NCBI GenBank assembly: GCA_900318815.1
Contig: ONMA01000006.1
Location: 20,519-84,518 of the forward strand
Source: an uncultured Prevotellaceae bacterium
GTDB taxonomy: Bacteria > Bacteroidota > Bacteroidia > Bacteroidales > Bacteroidaceae
Direction: 5' to 3'
Length of the DNA: 64,000 nt
Position 1 is the stretch's first letter. The number at the start of each line of letters is the position of its first letter. Made by a program: the position numbers and the translations under genes. Below the pieces are notes generated by a model, which searched no databases, was not told the DNA's origin, and saw only the letters and a program-made list of their open reading frames with translations. Positions 21,465 through 31,087 of the stretch are shown piece by piece.

Positions 21465-22334
21465 ATGAGACTGAATGGAAGAAGAGAAAGCTCGAACGTG
21501 GAAGATCGTCGGGGCATGAGTGGAGCAACGAAAGCCGGTTTCGGCGGTATTGGCGCAATTATCATTGCTGCCTTGTTTGCCTGGATGAGCGGCGGCGACC
21601 CGCTTCAGGCCGTGATGAACAGTGCCGCCGAGCAGATGCAAGGCCAGACGGAGACCGTGGGTGAACAGAACTTTACCGAAGAGGAACAGGAACTGGCCAA
21701 GTTCTCGCGTCAGATCCTGGCTGGCACGGAAGACGTGTGGACAGAGATTTTCCAAAGTATTGGACGAACCTATACGCCGCCCACGCTGGTGCTTTTCACC
21801 AATAGCGTCAACTCTGCCTGCGGTTCCGCTTCGGCATCAGTAGGCCCCTTCTATTGCTCTGGCGACCAGAAACTGTACATCGACCTGTCGTTCTTCACGC
21901 AGATGAAGTCGCAGTTGGGTGCCGACGGCGACTTTGCCTACGCCTACGTCATTGCCCATGAGGTGGGCCACCATGTGGAGTATCTGTTGGGAACGCTCGA
22001 CAAGGCCCATCAGGCCATGAGCCAGACCGACAAGGTGAGTGCCAACAAGCTGAGCGTGCGACTGGAACTGCTGGCCGACTTCTATGCAGGCGTGTGGGCA
22101 CACCATGATAATAAGATGTTCAGGTCGATTGAGCCGGGCGACCTCGAGGAGGCCATTGACTGCGCACAGAAGATAGGCGACAACTACCTGCAGGAGAAGG
22201 CACGCGGCTACTCCCAGCCCGAGTCGTTCACCCACGGCACCTCTGCCCAGCGAATGAAGTGGCTGAAGCTCGGCTTCGACACGGGCGACATCAACCAGGG
22301 AACTACCTTCAGCAAGAGCGACGCCGAACTTTAG
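21465..22334 (+). CDS. YpfJ-family neutral zinc metallopeptidase, membrane-anchored
   Basis: 289 residues: a short charged N-terminus (MRLNGRRESSNVEDRRG), one membrane helix (about 25-42), then the conserved domain with PPTLVLFTNSVNSACGSASASVGPFYC and the zinc site HEVGHH (H165, E166, H169). A later E in LELLADFYAGVWAHH is the likely third ligand region. This matches the putative neutral zinc metallopeptidase family (PF04228). Substrate unknown. A family A repeat begins at its stop codon and may end the transcript. Confidence 0.92.
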   Translation: MRLNGRRESSNVEDRRGMSGATKAGFGGIGAIIIAALFAWMSGGDPLQAVMNSAAEQMQGQTETVGEQNFTEEEQELAKFSRQILAGTEDVWTEIFQSIGRTYTPPTLVLFTNSVNSACGSASASVGPFYCSGDQKLYIDLSFFTQMKSQLGADGDFAYAYVIAHEVGHHVEYLLGTLDKAHQAMSQTDKVSANKLSVRLELLADFYAGVWAHHDNKMFRSIEPGDLEEAIDCAQKIGDNYLQEKARGYSQPESFTHGTSAQRMKWLKLGFDTGDINQGTTFSKSDAEL

Positions 22335-22392
22335 TGAAGAGTGGAGAGTTGCGGTAGCAAATTCTTCACTCTTCACTCTTCATTCTTCACTC
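22334..22392. repeat. Family A repeat, copy A2
   Basis: GTGAAGAGTGGAGAGTT followed by GCGGTAGCAAATTCTTCACTC and further TTCACTC iterations. It starts in the stop codon of the YpfJ-type gene and can fold into a hairpin between the two genes. Confidence 0.8.
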
Positions 22393-22462
22393 AAAATTAT
22401 TGTTTTTTGGGCGAAATGAACAAAAAAAACGTAAAAACATCTGATTTTTGCGATTTTATTTG

Positions 22463-22470
22463 TATCTTTG
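22463..22470 (+). promoter_or_regulatory. -7 promoter box of lepA
   Basis: TATCTTTG matches the TAnnTTTG consensus 22 bp before the lepA start. Confidence 0.65.
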
Positions 22471-22491
22471 CGCTCCAAAGTTACGTAACGT

Positions 22492-24276
22492 ATGATGAAG
22501 CATATTCGGAATTTCTGTATCATAGCACATATCGACCACGGCAAGTCGACCCTTGCCGACCGACTCCTTGAGTTCACCAAGACCATCCAGATTACTGAAG
22601 GGCAGATGCTCGACGACATGGATCTGGAGCGCGAGCGTGGCATTACCATCAAGAGCCATGCCATCCAGATGGAATATATGAAGGACGGCGAGAAGTATGT
22701 GCTGAACCTGATTGACACGCCGGGACACGTCGACTTCTCCTACGAGGTGAGCCGCTCCATAGCCGCCTGCGAGGGAGCCTTGCTCGTGGTGGATGCCACG
22801 CAAGGCGTTCAGGCACAGACTATTTCGAATCTGTATATGGCCATTGACAACAATCTCGAGATTATTCCCGTCATCAACAAGATTGACATGCCGTCGGCCA
22901 TGCCCGACGAGGTGGAGGACGAGATTGTCGACCTCATTGGCTGCGACCGTTCGGACATCATCCGGGCCAGCGGAAAGACTGGCGAAGGGGTCGACAAGAT
23001 TCTGGATGCCGTCGTGGAGCGCATTCCGCACCCCGTGGGCAGCGAGGAAGCGCCGCTACAGGCCTTAATCTTCGACTCTGTGTTTAACTCCTTCCGTGGC
23101 ATCATTGCCTATTTCAAGATTACCAACGGAGTCATCCATAAGGGCGACAAGGTGAAGTTCTTCAATACGGGCATGGAGTATGAGGCCGACGAGGTGGGCG
23201 TGCTGAAGATGGACATGATACCCCGGAAGGAGCTGCGCACGGGCGACGTGGGGTATATCATCAGCGGTATCAAGGACTCCAAGGAGGTCAAGGTGGGCGA
23301 TACGATTACCCACGTGGCCAATCCCTGCGACAAGGCCATTGAGGGATTCCAGGAGGTGAAGCCCATGGTCTTCGCCGGCGTCTATCCCATCGACCCCACC
23401 GACTATGAGAATCTGCGTGCATCGTTGGAGAAACTGCAGTTGAACGATGCCTCGCTCACGTTCACTCCCGAGACGTCGATAGCCCTGGGCTTCGGCTTCC
23501 GTTGCGGCTTCTTGGGGCTGTTGCACATGGAGATTGTGCAGGAGCGACTGGACCGCGAGTTCGACATGGACGTGATTACCACCGTGCCCAACGTCACCTA
23601 CCTGTGCTACACCAAGCAGGGCGAGGTGAAGGAGGTACACAACCCGTCGGGGCTGCCCGAGCAGGTGATGATTGAAAAGATAGAAGAGCCCTATATCAGG
23701 GCCAGCATCATTACGGCTGCCGACTATATAGGCCCCATCATGACGCTCTGCCTCGACAAGCGCGGCGAGCTGATAGACCAGCAATACGTCAGTGGAAACC
23801 GCGTGGAGTTGCATTTCATGCTGCCCTTGGGCGAGATTGTCATTGACTTCTACGACAAGCTGAAGAGCATCTCGAAGGGCTATGCCTCCTTCGACTATCA
23901 CATTGACTCGTTCCGTCCCTCCAAGCTGATCAAGCTCGACATCCTGCTTAATGGCGAGCCCGTCGATGCCCTGTCGACGCTGACGCATCAGGACAATGCC
24001 GTGACCTTTGGGCGTCGCATGTGCGAGAAGCTGAAGGAACTGATTCCGCGCCAGCAGTTCGACATAGCCATTCAGGCAGCCATCGGCGCGAAGATCATTG
24101 CCCGCGAGACGGTGAAGCAGGTGCGCAAGGATGTGCTGGCCAAGTGCTATGGCGGCGACGTGAGCCGCAAGCGCAAGCTGCTTGAGAAGCAGAAGCGAGG
24201 AAAGAAGCGTATGAAGCAGATTGGCAACGTGGAGGTGCCGCAGAAAGCCTTCCTTGCTGTCTTGAAGCTTGACTAA
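22492..24276 (+). CDS. lepA: Elongation factor 4 (ribosome back-translocase GTPase)
   Basis: 594 residues with the GTPase signatures [10 protein letters not shown] (G1), RERGITI (G2), [12 protein letters not shown] (G3) and NKIDMP (G4), followed by domains II, III and V and the LepA-specific C-terminal domain ([26 protein letters not shown]). It acts on the ribosome and is thought to move mistranslocated tRNAs back. Two ATGs are adjacent (22492 and 22495); the second gives the conserved [16 protein letters not shown] start, so the true start may be 22495. Confidence 0.97.
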   Translation: MMKHIRNFCIIAHIDHGKSTLADRLLEFTKTIQITEGQMLDDMDLERERGITIKSHAIQMEYMKDGEKYVLNLIDTPGHVDFSYEVSRSIAACEGALLVVDATQGVQAQTISNLYMAIDNNLEIIPVINKIDMPSAMPDEVEDEIVDLIGCDRSDIIRASGKTGEGVDKILDAVVERIPHPVGSEEAPLQALIFDSVFNSFRGIIAYFKITNGVIHKGDKVKFFNTGMEYEADEVGVLKMDMIPRKELRTGDVGYIISGIKDSKEVKVGDTITHVANPCDKAIEGFQEVKPMVFAGVYPIDPTDYENLRASLEKLQLNDASLTFTPETSIALGFGFRCGFLGLLHMEIVQERLDREFDMDVITTVPNVTYLCYTKQGEVKEVHNPSGLPEQVMIEKIEEPYIRASIITAADYIGPIMTLCLDKRGELIDQQYVSGNRVELHFMLPLGEIVIDFYDKLKSISKGYASFDYHIDSFRPSKLIKLDILLNGEPVDALSTLTHQDNAVTFGRRMCEKLKELIPRQQFDIAIQAAIGAKIIARETVKQVRKDVLAKCYGGDVSRKRKLLEKQKRGKKRMKQIGNVEVPQKAFLAVLKLD

Positions 24277-24321
24277 CATAGAAATTACCCCTAACCTACT
24301 AAAAACCAAATCTATACGTCG

Positions 24322-24924
24322 ATGTCAAATCCAACTTTAACCCCGAGAGACGTGGCCCGCGAGTTAGCGCGCCGATATAGTACGATGACCCATGACGAGC
24401 TTGACATCCTGGAGAGCGTGCTCGTGCCTATGAAGTTTGCCAAAGGGGATAAAATCCTTGCCGAGGGCGATGTGTGCAAGCACATCTACTGGGTCGTGAA
24501 GGGACTCGTTCGCCAGTACTACTTCAAGAATGGCAAGGAACTTACTGAGTACATGGCCACCGAGAACACCATATTCATGAGTATAGAGAGCCTCTTCAAG
24601 GAAGAACCCTCTAAGCAGATGATACATGCGCTGGAGCCTACCGTCATCTATGCGCTCCCGAAGAAGGAACTGGAGGCGGTGGCCATCCGCTGCGTCAACA
24701 TACAGATGCTTTACCGTAAGATTCTGGAAGAGTCGCTGATTATCAGCCAGCGTCATGCCGACATGCTCCGCTTCGAGTCGGCATTGGACCGTTACCGCAA
24801 GTTGGTGAAGAGCAATCCGCAGTTGGTGTTGCGTGCCCCGCTTGTCTATATCGCCAGCTATCTTCAGATGACTCCGGAGACGCTCAGTCGTGTCCGCACG
24901 GCTGCGCTGGTAGAGAAGGAGTGA
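24322..24924 (+). CDS. Crp/Fnr-family transcriptional regulator
   Basis: 200 residues with an N-terminal cyclic-nucleotide-binding-fold domain (about 25-125; KGDKILAEGDVCKHIYWVVKGLVRQYYFKNGKELTEYM) and a short C-terminal helix-turn-helix (APLVYIASYLQMTPETLSRVR). No Cys cluster of Fnr type and no strict cAMP motif are visible, so the effector is unknown. Such regulators are common in Bacteroidetes. It is 45 bp after lepA and probably shares its transcript. Confidence 0.88.
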   Translation: MSNPTLTPRDVARELARRYSTMTHDELDILESVLVPMKFAKGDKILAEGDVCKHIYWVVKGLVRQYYFKNGKELTEYMATENTIFMSIESLFKEEPSKQMIHALEPTVIYALPKKELEAVAIRCVNIQMLYRKILEESLIISQRHADMLRFESALDRYRKLVKSNPQLVLRAPLVYIASYLQMTPETLSRVRTAALVEKE

Positions 24925-24933
24925 AGTTTTTTT

Positions 24934-25083
24934 GAGTGAAGAGTGAAGAATGAAGAGTGAAGAATTTGCTACCGCAAAATAGTGAAGAGTGAAGAATTTG
25001 CTACCGCATCAGTCAACGAACTAACTGGCGCGGTAGCAAATTCTTCACTCTTCACTCTTCACTCTTCACTTCTTCACTCTTTA
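24934..25083. repeat. Family A repeat, copy A3 (large inverted form)
   Basis: Two forward iterations ending GTGAAGAATTTGCTACCGCA (near 24956 and 24981) face an inverse block starting GCGGTAGCAAATTCTTCACTC (about 25040-25083). The result is a long hairpin lying between two converging genes, where it may serve as a terminator. It runs up to the stop codon of thrC. Confidence 0.85.
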
Positions 25084-26376
25084 CTTCGTCATCAGGAAAC
25101 GCTTGAAGTCGGCAAAGTCCTTCGGCATTTCCACGCTTTGTTTCTTACCTTTCATGAAGTTGACCAGCCGTTCGGGGATGGGGGTGTCGATGCCGAGGAT
25201 AGCGTCGACCTTCTCCTTGAACTTAGCCGGATGGGCCGTTTCGCAGAATACGCCCGTCTCGCCGTCCTTCAGTTGCTCCTCTAATGCCCTGTAGCCGCAA
25301 GCGCCGTGAGGATCAAGCACATAGCCAGTCTCTGCATAGCATTTGCGCATAGTCTCCTTGATTTGTTCGTCGCTGTAGGTGGCACCGCTGATGAGGCGGG
25401 TGATGTTGTCGTGGCTCTTCCCGTAGAGGTCGTAGATGCGTGCAAAGTTGCTGGGATCGCCCACATCCATCGCGTTGGCCAGGGTCTGAATGGTAGGCTT
25501 TGGCTCGTAGTTGCCCGTCTGCAGATAGTTGTAGAACACGTCGTTGGCATTGTTGGCGGCAATGAAGCGCTTCACGGGCAGCCCCATCTCGTGGGCGAAC
25601 AATCCTGCACAGATGTTGCCGAAGTTGCCCGAAGGCACGCAAACGACGATGTCGCTCCCAGCCTCCATCCTTGCATAGGCGTTGAAATAGTAGAAGGCCT
25701 GTGGCAGGAACCGTGCCACGTTGATGGAGTTGGCCGATGTCAGTCGCATGTGCTTGTTCAGTTCCTCGTCCATGAACGCGCTCTTCACCAGGGCCTGGCA
25801 GTCGTCGAAGACACCGTCGACCTCGACGGCGGTGATGTTCTGGCCCAGCGTGGTGAACTGGCACTCCTGAATGGGGCTTACCTTTCCCTTGGGGTAGAGC
25901 ACGTAGACGTGTATGCCCTCAACGCCGAGGAATCCGTTGGCCACGGCGCTTCCCGTGTCGCCCGAGGTGGCCACGAGCACGTTGACCAGCTCGTCGCTGC
26001 CTTCCATGCGGATGAAATACTGCAGGAGCCGGGCCATGAAGCGTGCCCCCACATCCTTGAAAGCCAGCGTGGGGCCGTGGAACAGCTCTAACGAGTAGAT
26101 GTTGTCTTTCACTTTGACCACGGGGCAGTCGAACGAGAGCGTGTCATAGACAATGTCCTGCAAGGCATCCGAGTCGATGTCTTCGCCAAAGAAGGCATCG
26201 GCCACGTTGTAGGCAATGTCGCGGAACGACATGGTGTGGATGTCATCGAAGAAGGCCTTGGGCAGCTTGTTGATGCGTTCCGGCATATAGAGTCCGCGGT
26301 CTTCGGCCAGACCTTTCACTACGGCCTTGCGCAAATCGGCCATGGGGGCCTGTTGGTTGGTGCTGTAATACTTCAT
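25081..26376 (-). CDS. thrC: Threonine synthase
   Basis: 431 residues. The PLP lysine is K107 in the motif GPTLAFKDVGARF, and the phosphate-binding and active-site segments ATSGDTGSAVANGF and PSGNFGNICAG are present. It converts O-phosphohomoserine to threonine in the cytoplasm. The N-terminus MKYYSTN is the family start. It is 33 bp downstream of mltG on the same strand; no other threonine-pathway gene is nearby. The stop codon touches a family A repeat. Confidence 0.96.
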   Translation of the reverse strand: MKYYSTNQQAPMADLRKAVVKGLAEDRGLYMPERINKLPKAFFDDIHTMSFRDIAYNVADAFFGEDIDSDALQDIVYDTLSFDCPVVKVKDNIYSLELFHGPTLAFKDVGARFMARLLQYFIRMEGSDELVNVLVATSGDTGSAVANGFLGVEGIHVYVLYPKGKVSPIQECQFTTLGQNITAVEVDGVFDDCQALVKSAFMDEELNKHMRLTSANSINVARFLPQAFYYFNAYARMEAGSDIVVCVPSGNFGNICAGLFAHEMGLPVKRFIAANNANDVFYNYLQTGNYEPKPTIQTLANAMDVGDPSNFARIYDLYGKSHDNITRLISGATYSDEQIKETMRKCYAETGYVLDPHGACGYRALEEQLKDGETGVFCETAHPAKFKEKVDAILGIDTPIPERLVNFMKGKKQSVEMPKDFADFKRFLMTK

Positions 26377-26409
26377 AACGCTTAGTTTATATGTGATAGT
26401 GAAAAAAAC

Positions 26410-27435
26410 TCATTTGATGCCCCGCTGGTTGAGTGCCTTGGCATAGCGTGCCGCATTGGCCTGATGCTCCTTGTAGGTCTCGGCAAAGTTGTGCGTGCCC
26501 GAGAAGTCTTCCTTGGCACACATGTACAGGTAGTTGTGGGCCTTGCGGTTGAGCACGGCGTCTATGCCCTTGACCGAGGCAATCTTGATGGGGCCTGGCG
26601 GGAGTCCTGCATACTTGTAGGTGTTGTAGGGGCTTTCCGTCTCCAGCATGCTTTTGTAGATGCGGCGTATGGAGAAGTCGCCGAGAGCGAACTTCACGGT
26701 GGGGTCGGCCTGCAGGGGCATCTCTTCTTTCAGTCGGTTCAGGTACATGCCCGCAATCATGGGCTTCTCCGCGTTGTTGGCCGTCTCCTCGTCGAGGATG
26801 CTGGCCACGGTACACACCTCGACGGGTGTCAGTCCTAATGCGTCGGCCTTATGGCGGCGGTCGTAGCCCCAGAAGGTGTCGTGCTCGCGCTTCATGCGCT
26901 CCATGAACTGATCCATCGACATGTTCCAGTACACTTCGTAGGTATTGGGCACAAAGAGGGCGGGGATGGTGTAGGTGTCGTATCCGTACTTCTTGCAGTA
27001 GGTGCTGTCGGTGAGTGCCTGGGCTATCGTCGTGCTGTCCATCATCAGTCGCCTTCCCAGTACGCCCGCGAGAATCTTCGTCGTCCTGCTCTCGGGGATG
27101 GTCAGCATGAAGGGCGACTGCTGTCCGCTTCTGAGTCGCCTGTACAGGCGGAAGATGCTCAGGTCGGTCTCCACGGCATAGCGGCCCGTATGTATGTGTT
27201 CGTCATAGTCGCTGTGGCGGACCAGGGTGCGTAGGCCCGTCATCCCGTGGGAAGAGCCTATAGGCTGTAGCTTGAGAAACACCGAGTCCACGGTATCGTC
27301 CCCGTCGATATAGAGGTATTCGGTCTGTGCCTTGTCGGAGAAATTAGTAAAAGTATAATAGTAGGCCAGCGACACCAAGGCCACCAGACAGATGGCTGCG
27401 GGCACCAGATAATATTTGGTTTCAAATGCTTTCAT
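26410..27435 (-). CDS. mltG: Endolytic murein transglycosylase
   Basis: 341 residues with one N-terminal membrane helix (about 8-30) and a periplasmic YceG/MltG domain. The motif ASILDEETANNAEKPMIAGMY contains the catalytic glutamate, E217 by alignment with ASIVEKET of E. coli, and the later QADPTVKFALG and SPYNTYKYAGLPPGPI segments are diagnostic. It cleaves nascent glycan strands and sets their length. It has a TATCTTTG -7 box and probably co-transcribes thrC. Confidence 0.95.
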   Translation of the reverse strand: MKAFETKYYLVPAAICLVALVSLAYYYTFTNFSDKAQTEYLYIDGDDTVDSVFLKLQPIGSSHGMTGLRTLVRHSDYDEHIHTGRYAVETDLSIFRLYRRLRSGQQSPFMLTIPESRTTKILAGVLGRRLMMDSTTIAQALTDSTYCKKYGYDTYTIPALFVPNTYEVYWNMSMDQFMERMKREHDTFWGYDRRHKADALGLTPVEVCTVASILDEETANNAEKPMIAGMYLNRLKEEMPLQADPTVKFALGDFSIRRIYKSMLETESPYNTYKYAGLPPGPIKIASVKGIDAVLNRKAHNYLYMCAKEDFSGTHNFAETYKEHQANAARYAKALNQRGIK

Positions 27436-27461
27436 CGTAGTAAGATATTCTAAAATTGCTG

Positions 27462-27469
27462 CAAAGATA
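27462..27469 (-). promoter_or_regulatory. -7 promoter box of mltG-thrC
   Basis: TATCTTTG on the minus strand, 27 bp before the mltG start, in the divergent region shared with the malQ-type gene. Confidence 0.65.
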
Positions 27470-27544
27470 CAAATTATTATGCATTATGCCGTCTGCTTGG
27501 CATATTTTTTTGCAGAAAGAACTGACAAATTATGAATTATTTTG

Positions 27545-27552
27545 TACCTTTG
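27545..27552 (+). promoter_or_regulatory. -7 promoter box of the 4-alpha-glucanotransferase gene
   Basis: TACCTTTG lies 17 bp before the first possible start at 27569, and 26 bp before the in-frame ATG at 27578. Confidence 0.65.
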
Positions 27553-27568
27553 CACATAAATTGTAAAT

Positions 27569-30193
27569 ATGAATGCTATGAAATTAAGATTCTCGATACA
27601 TTACCGTGCCGAATGGGGGCAGAACCTCCTGGTGGCACTGAGTTATAGTTCGGCCGACGGGGCGTGTCGCACGGCAGCCGTGCCGATGACTACGCAGGAC
27701 GGCGACTACTGGCAGGCCGAGACCAGCATCGTGGCATCAAGGCGCAGCCCGGTTACTTCTTTCACATACGTATATAAAGTGGTGGATGGCGACGGCAAGG
27801 AGCTTCGGCGCGAGTGGGACTTGGTGGCGCGCAGGTACTGCTTCGACCCCTCGAAGACCTATCTGCTGAACGACCAGTGGCGCGACCGCCCATTGCCCTT
27901 CCACCTGTACACCAATGCCTACGCCGTGACGCGCCACTTGTCGGTAGCGGTGCCGGCAGATCCCGTCCGCATGCCCCTATACCGCAAGACCATCATGTTT
28001 CGCATCTCGGCTCCGCAGTTGCTGGCAGGCCAGCAGGTGGGACTGCTGGGCAGTCATCCGTCGTTGGGCGCATGGAATCCGGCCCGCTATCTGCTCATGG
28101 ACGACGTGGGGCAGCGCGAGTGGATGCTCACGCTCAATGCCGACGTGCTCGACGACGGGGTAGAGTTCAAGTATGTCGTTGTCGACGAGGCCACCCATCA
28201 GTTGCTCGCCTGGGAAGAGGGCGACAACCGCGTGATTACCGAGATGCCGGGTGAGGGCGAGATTCTCGTCACCTTTGGCGAGCACCTGCGCTTAGCCGAG
28301 AAGACGTGGCGGGCCGCAGGTGTCTCCGTTCCTGTCTTCGCACTCAGGAGCGAGCATTCCTTTGGCGTGGGCGACTTAGGCGACCTTTATCGTTTCATCG
28401 AATGGGCAGAGGTGGCTGGCCTGAGAATCATCCAACTCCTGCCCGTGGGCGACACCACAAGCACGCGACAATGGGCCGACTCCGACCCCTATCACCCCGT
28501 GTCGGCATTCGCCTTGCATCCCCATTATATGGATTTGGAACAGTTGGGAAGCCTAAGCGACAGCCAGCTGATGACCGACTACCATCGTAGGCAGCACGAG
28601 CTGAACGCGCTGGATTACAGCGACTACGAGGCTGTGGACGTGGTGAAGAGCGAGTATCTGCAGGCATTCTTCATGGAGCAGGGCCGGTTGACGCTCGACT
28701 CTGCCGACTACCAGCAGTGGTATGAGGCCAATAAGGAGTGGCTTGACCCATACGCCGCATGGCATGCCCGTCATGCCACGAGGCCAGCCGAGCCTGACCT
28801 GACCTGTTTCACGCAGTATCATCTGCATCTGCAGCTGAAGCGTGCTGCCGACTATGCACGCTCGAAAGGTATCCTGCTGAAAGGCGACCTGCCCGTCGGC
28901 ATGAGTGCTTGCGGTGCCGAGACCGCCCTCCATCCGTCCTTCTTCCACCTCGACAGCTGTATGGGCACCCCGCCCGATGCCTTCTCCTTGCAGGGGCAGA
29001 ACTGGGGAATACCTACCTACGACTGGGAGGACGAGGACCTGACGGCATGGTTCCACCAGCGGCTGCAACACATGGAGCAGTATTTCGATGCCCTCCGCGT
29101 GGACAACATGCTGGCCTACTTCCGCGTCTGGGAGATTCCCGCCGAACAGCTGTTCGGCATCATGGGTCATTTTGCCCCGGCTATTCCCTATACACCAACC
29201 GAGATAGAGCAGTTCGGCCTGCCTTTCAGGCGCGACTTCCTGACCCGACCGTTCATCAACGACCGCACCATCGAGCGCTATTTCGGCATTCATGCTCAGT
29301 ACGTGCGTGACAATTTCCTCGAGCAGAAGGCCTACGGGCTATATGAGCTGAAGGAAGAAGTGTCTACGCAGCGCAGCGTTCAGCAGTTCTTCGAAGGGCG
29401 TACCGACGAGAACAGCCTCTGGATTCGCGACGGACTCTACCAGCTGGTGGCCAACGTGCTGTTGCTCGAAGACCCCTACAGGCCAGAGACCTACCATCCC
29501 CGTGTACTGGCTTATCGTGAATCCGTCTTTGAGGCCCTTTCAGCCGACGAGCGCGATGCCTTCCTCCGCCTCTACAACAACTACTACTCCCAGCGTCATT
29601 CCTCGTTCTGGAGCGAAAGGGGCTACCGACTTCTTTCCGAACTGTTCAGCAAGACCCGTATGCTGCTATGTGCCGACGACCACGGCATCATGCCTCCGTG
29701 TGTGGGACCTGTACTCGACGGCCTGCGCATCCTGACGCTCGAAATACAGCAGATGCCCAAGCTCCCCGGACAGGAGTTCACCCATCTTGACGGCAATCCG
29801 GTGCGCTCGGTGGCTACCATCGCTACCCACGACATGGCTCCCCTGCGTCTCTGGTGGCAGGAGAATCCTGATCGGGCGCAGCGTTTCTTCAATACCATGT
29901 TGCAGAAACAGGGTAACGCCCCTGAGCAACTGTCGACCCAGTTGGCCGAGGAGATCATTGCCCGTCATCTCTACTCGCCATCCATGCTCTGCATCTTGCA
30001 ACTGCAAGACTGGATGGCTATGGATACCGAGTTGAGGACCAAACAGTTGCGGCAGGAGCGCATCAATGTGCCTGGCAATCCGTCGAACCGCTGGCAATGG
30101 CGCATGCACGTCACCATCGAGCAGCTCCTTGCGTCGGAAAAGTTCAATGAAAAGATAAACACCATGGTAACGCGCAGCAAGCGCGGGGTCTGA
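27569..30193 (+). CDS. malQ: 4-alpha-glucanotransferase (GH77), DPE2-type with two starch-binding domains
   Basis: 874 residues. Two CBM20-like starch-binding modules (about 4-110 and 130-240, the second with VGLLGSHPSLGAWNPARYLLM) precede a GH77 domain from about 255, the arrangement of plant DPE2. The nucleophile is D512 in LRVDNMLAYFR; the transition-state stabiliser segment SVATIATHDMAPLRLWW is present. The position that normally carries the acid/base Glu in the EDLG motif reads D703-D-H-G, an unusual change. It is expected to move glucosyl units between maltose and glucans in the cytoplasm. There is no signal peptide. An internal ATG at 27578 is an alternative start. It is followed 16 bp later by a HAD gene. 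Confidence 0.9.
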   Translation: MNAMKLRFSIHYRAEWGQNLLVALSYSSADGACRTAAVPMTTQDGDYWQAETSIVASRRSPVTSFTYVYKVVDGDGKELRREWDLVARRYCFDPSKTYLLNDQWRDRPLPFHLYTNAYAVTRHLSVAVPADPVRMPLYRKTIMFRISAPQLLAGQQVGLLGSHPSLGAWNPARYLLMDDVGQREWMLTLNADVLDDGVEFKYVVVDEATHQLLAWEEGDNRVITEMPGEGEILVTFGEHLRLAEKTWRAAGVSVPVFALRSEHSFGVGDLGDLYRFIEWAEVAGLRIIQLLPVGDTTSTRQWADSDPYHPVSAFALHPHYMDLEQLGSLSDSQLMTDYHRRQHELNALDYSDYEAVDVVKSEYLQAFFMEQGRLTLDSADYQQWYEANKEWLDPYAAWHARHATRPAEPDLTCFTQYHLHLQLKRAADYARSKGILLKGDLPVGMSACGAETALHPSFFHLDSCMGTPPDAFSLQGQNWGIPTYDWEDEDLTAWFHQRLQHMEQYFDALRVDNMLAYFRVWEIPAEQLFGIMGHFAPAIPYTPTEIEQFGLPFRRDFLTRPFINDRTIERYFGIHAQYVRDNFLEQKAYGLYELKEEVSTQRSVQQFFEGRTDENSLWIRDGLYQLVANVLLLEDPYRPETYHPRVLAYRESVFEALSADERDAFLRLYNNYYSQRHSSFWSERGYRLLSELFSKTRMLLCADDHGIMPPCVGPVLDGLRILTLEIQQMPKLPGQEFTHLDGNPVRSVATIATHDMAPLRLWWQENPDRAQRFFNTMLQKQGNAPEQLSTQLAEEIIARHLYSPSMLCILQLQDWMAMDTELRTKQLRQERINVPGNPSNRWQWRMHVTIEQLLASEKFNEKINTMVTRSKRGV

Positions 30194-30209
30194 CATCCGT
30201 TCTTCCACT

Positions 30210-30860
30210 ATGTATTCCACGTATATCTTCGATCTCGACGGCACCCTGCTCGATACGCTCGACGACCTCTATCTGGCCGTCAACTACGCGCTGCGCACGC
30301 ATCATCTGCCTGAACGCACTCGCGAGGAGGTGCGTGCGTTCGTGGGCAATGGCGTGCGCATGCTCATGATCCGTGCCATTGAGGGGGGCGAGCGGCATCC
30401 TTTGTTCAGCGACGCCCTTGCCACTTTCCAGCAATACTATCTGGAGCACTCCCTCGACAACACGCGCCCTTACGACGGCGTGCAGGAGATGCTTCATGAG
30501 CTGAAAGCCAGGGGTTGTCGTCTGGCCGTTGTCAGCAATAAGTTCCATACGGCCACCGCCGACCTCTGCCGCCATTTCTTCCCCGATACCGTCAGCGTGG
30601 CCATTGGCGAACATGAGGCGGAGGGCATCCGGAAGAAGCCGGCTCCCGATACCGTTGTGGAGGCTTTGCGCAAGTTAGGGGTTACTCGCGAGAATGCTGT
30701 CTATGTAGGCGACAGCGACGTTGACATTGCCACAGCCCGCAATGCCCAGCTCCCCTGCATCAGCGTGCTCTGGGGATTCCGCGACAGGCAGTTCCTCACG
30801 GAGCATGGAGCCACTGCCTTCGCGTCGCGTCCGTCAGATCTATTCGAGACGTGCGGTTGA
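30210..30860 (+). CDS. HAD-superfamily phosphatase, phosphoglycolate phosphatase-like
   Basis: 216 residues. Motif I FDLDGTLLDT (D8, D10), motif II VVSNK, the lysine of motif III in KPAPD and motif IV YVGDSDVDI are all present, with an alpha-helical cap between I and II. This matches the Gph/PGMB subfamily; the substrate could be phosphoglycolate or a sugar phosphate such as beta-glucose-1-phosphate, which would fit its linkage to a glucanotransferase. A family B element overlaps its stop codon. Confidence 0.88.
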   Translation: MYSTYIFDLDGTLLDTLDDLYLAVNYALRTHHLPERTREEVRAFVGNGVRMLMIRAIEGGERHPLFSDALATFQQYYLEHSLDNTRPYDGVQEMLHELKARGCRLAVVSNKFHTATADLCRHFFPDTVSVAIGEHEAEGIRKKPAPDTVVEALRKLGVTRENAVYVGDSDVDIATARNAQLPCISVLWGFRDRQFLTEHGATAFASRPSDLFETCG

Positions 30861-31068
30861 AAGACGCTGAAAGCGTCACCTCTCAATAGCCGTAGAGTCC
30901 GAAGGACCTACGGAAAACGGAAAAAGATAGAAAAAGCACGCTGAAAGCGTGCCCCAACAGTGCAATGGGCGACCCCTTTGGGGTCGATGTACCTTCTCAC
31001 GTTCTATCCGCAGGTCGTACCGACCCACGGCTATTGAGAGGTGATGCTTTCAGCGTCTCTCAATCGCA
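30859..31068. repeat. Family B hairpin-rich element, copy B3
   Basis: It starts within the stop codon of the HAD gene and runs to CTCTCAATCGC. Internal hairpins include GTCCGAAGGAC, CACGCTGAAAGCGTG and GACCCCTTTGGGGTC, and the terminal arms are near-perfect inverses. Flanks GCGGTTGAAAG and CTCAATCGC extend the inverted ends. Confidence 0.9.
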
Positions 31069-31087
31069 ATTACAGCACGAACGGTGT

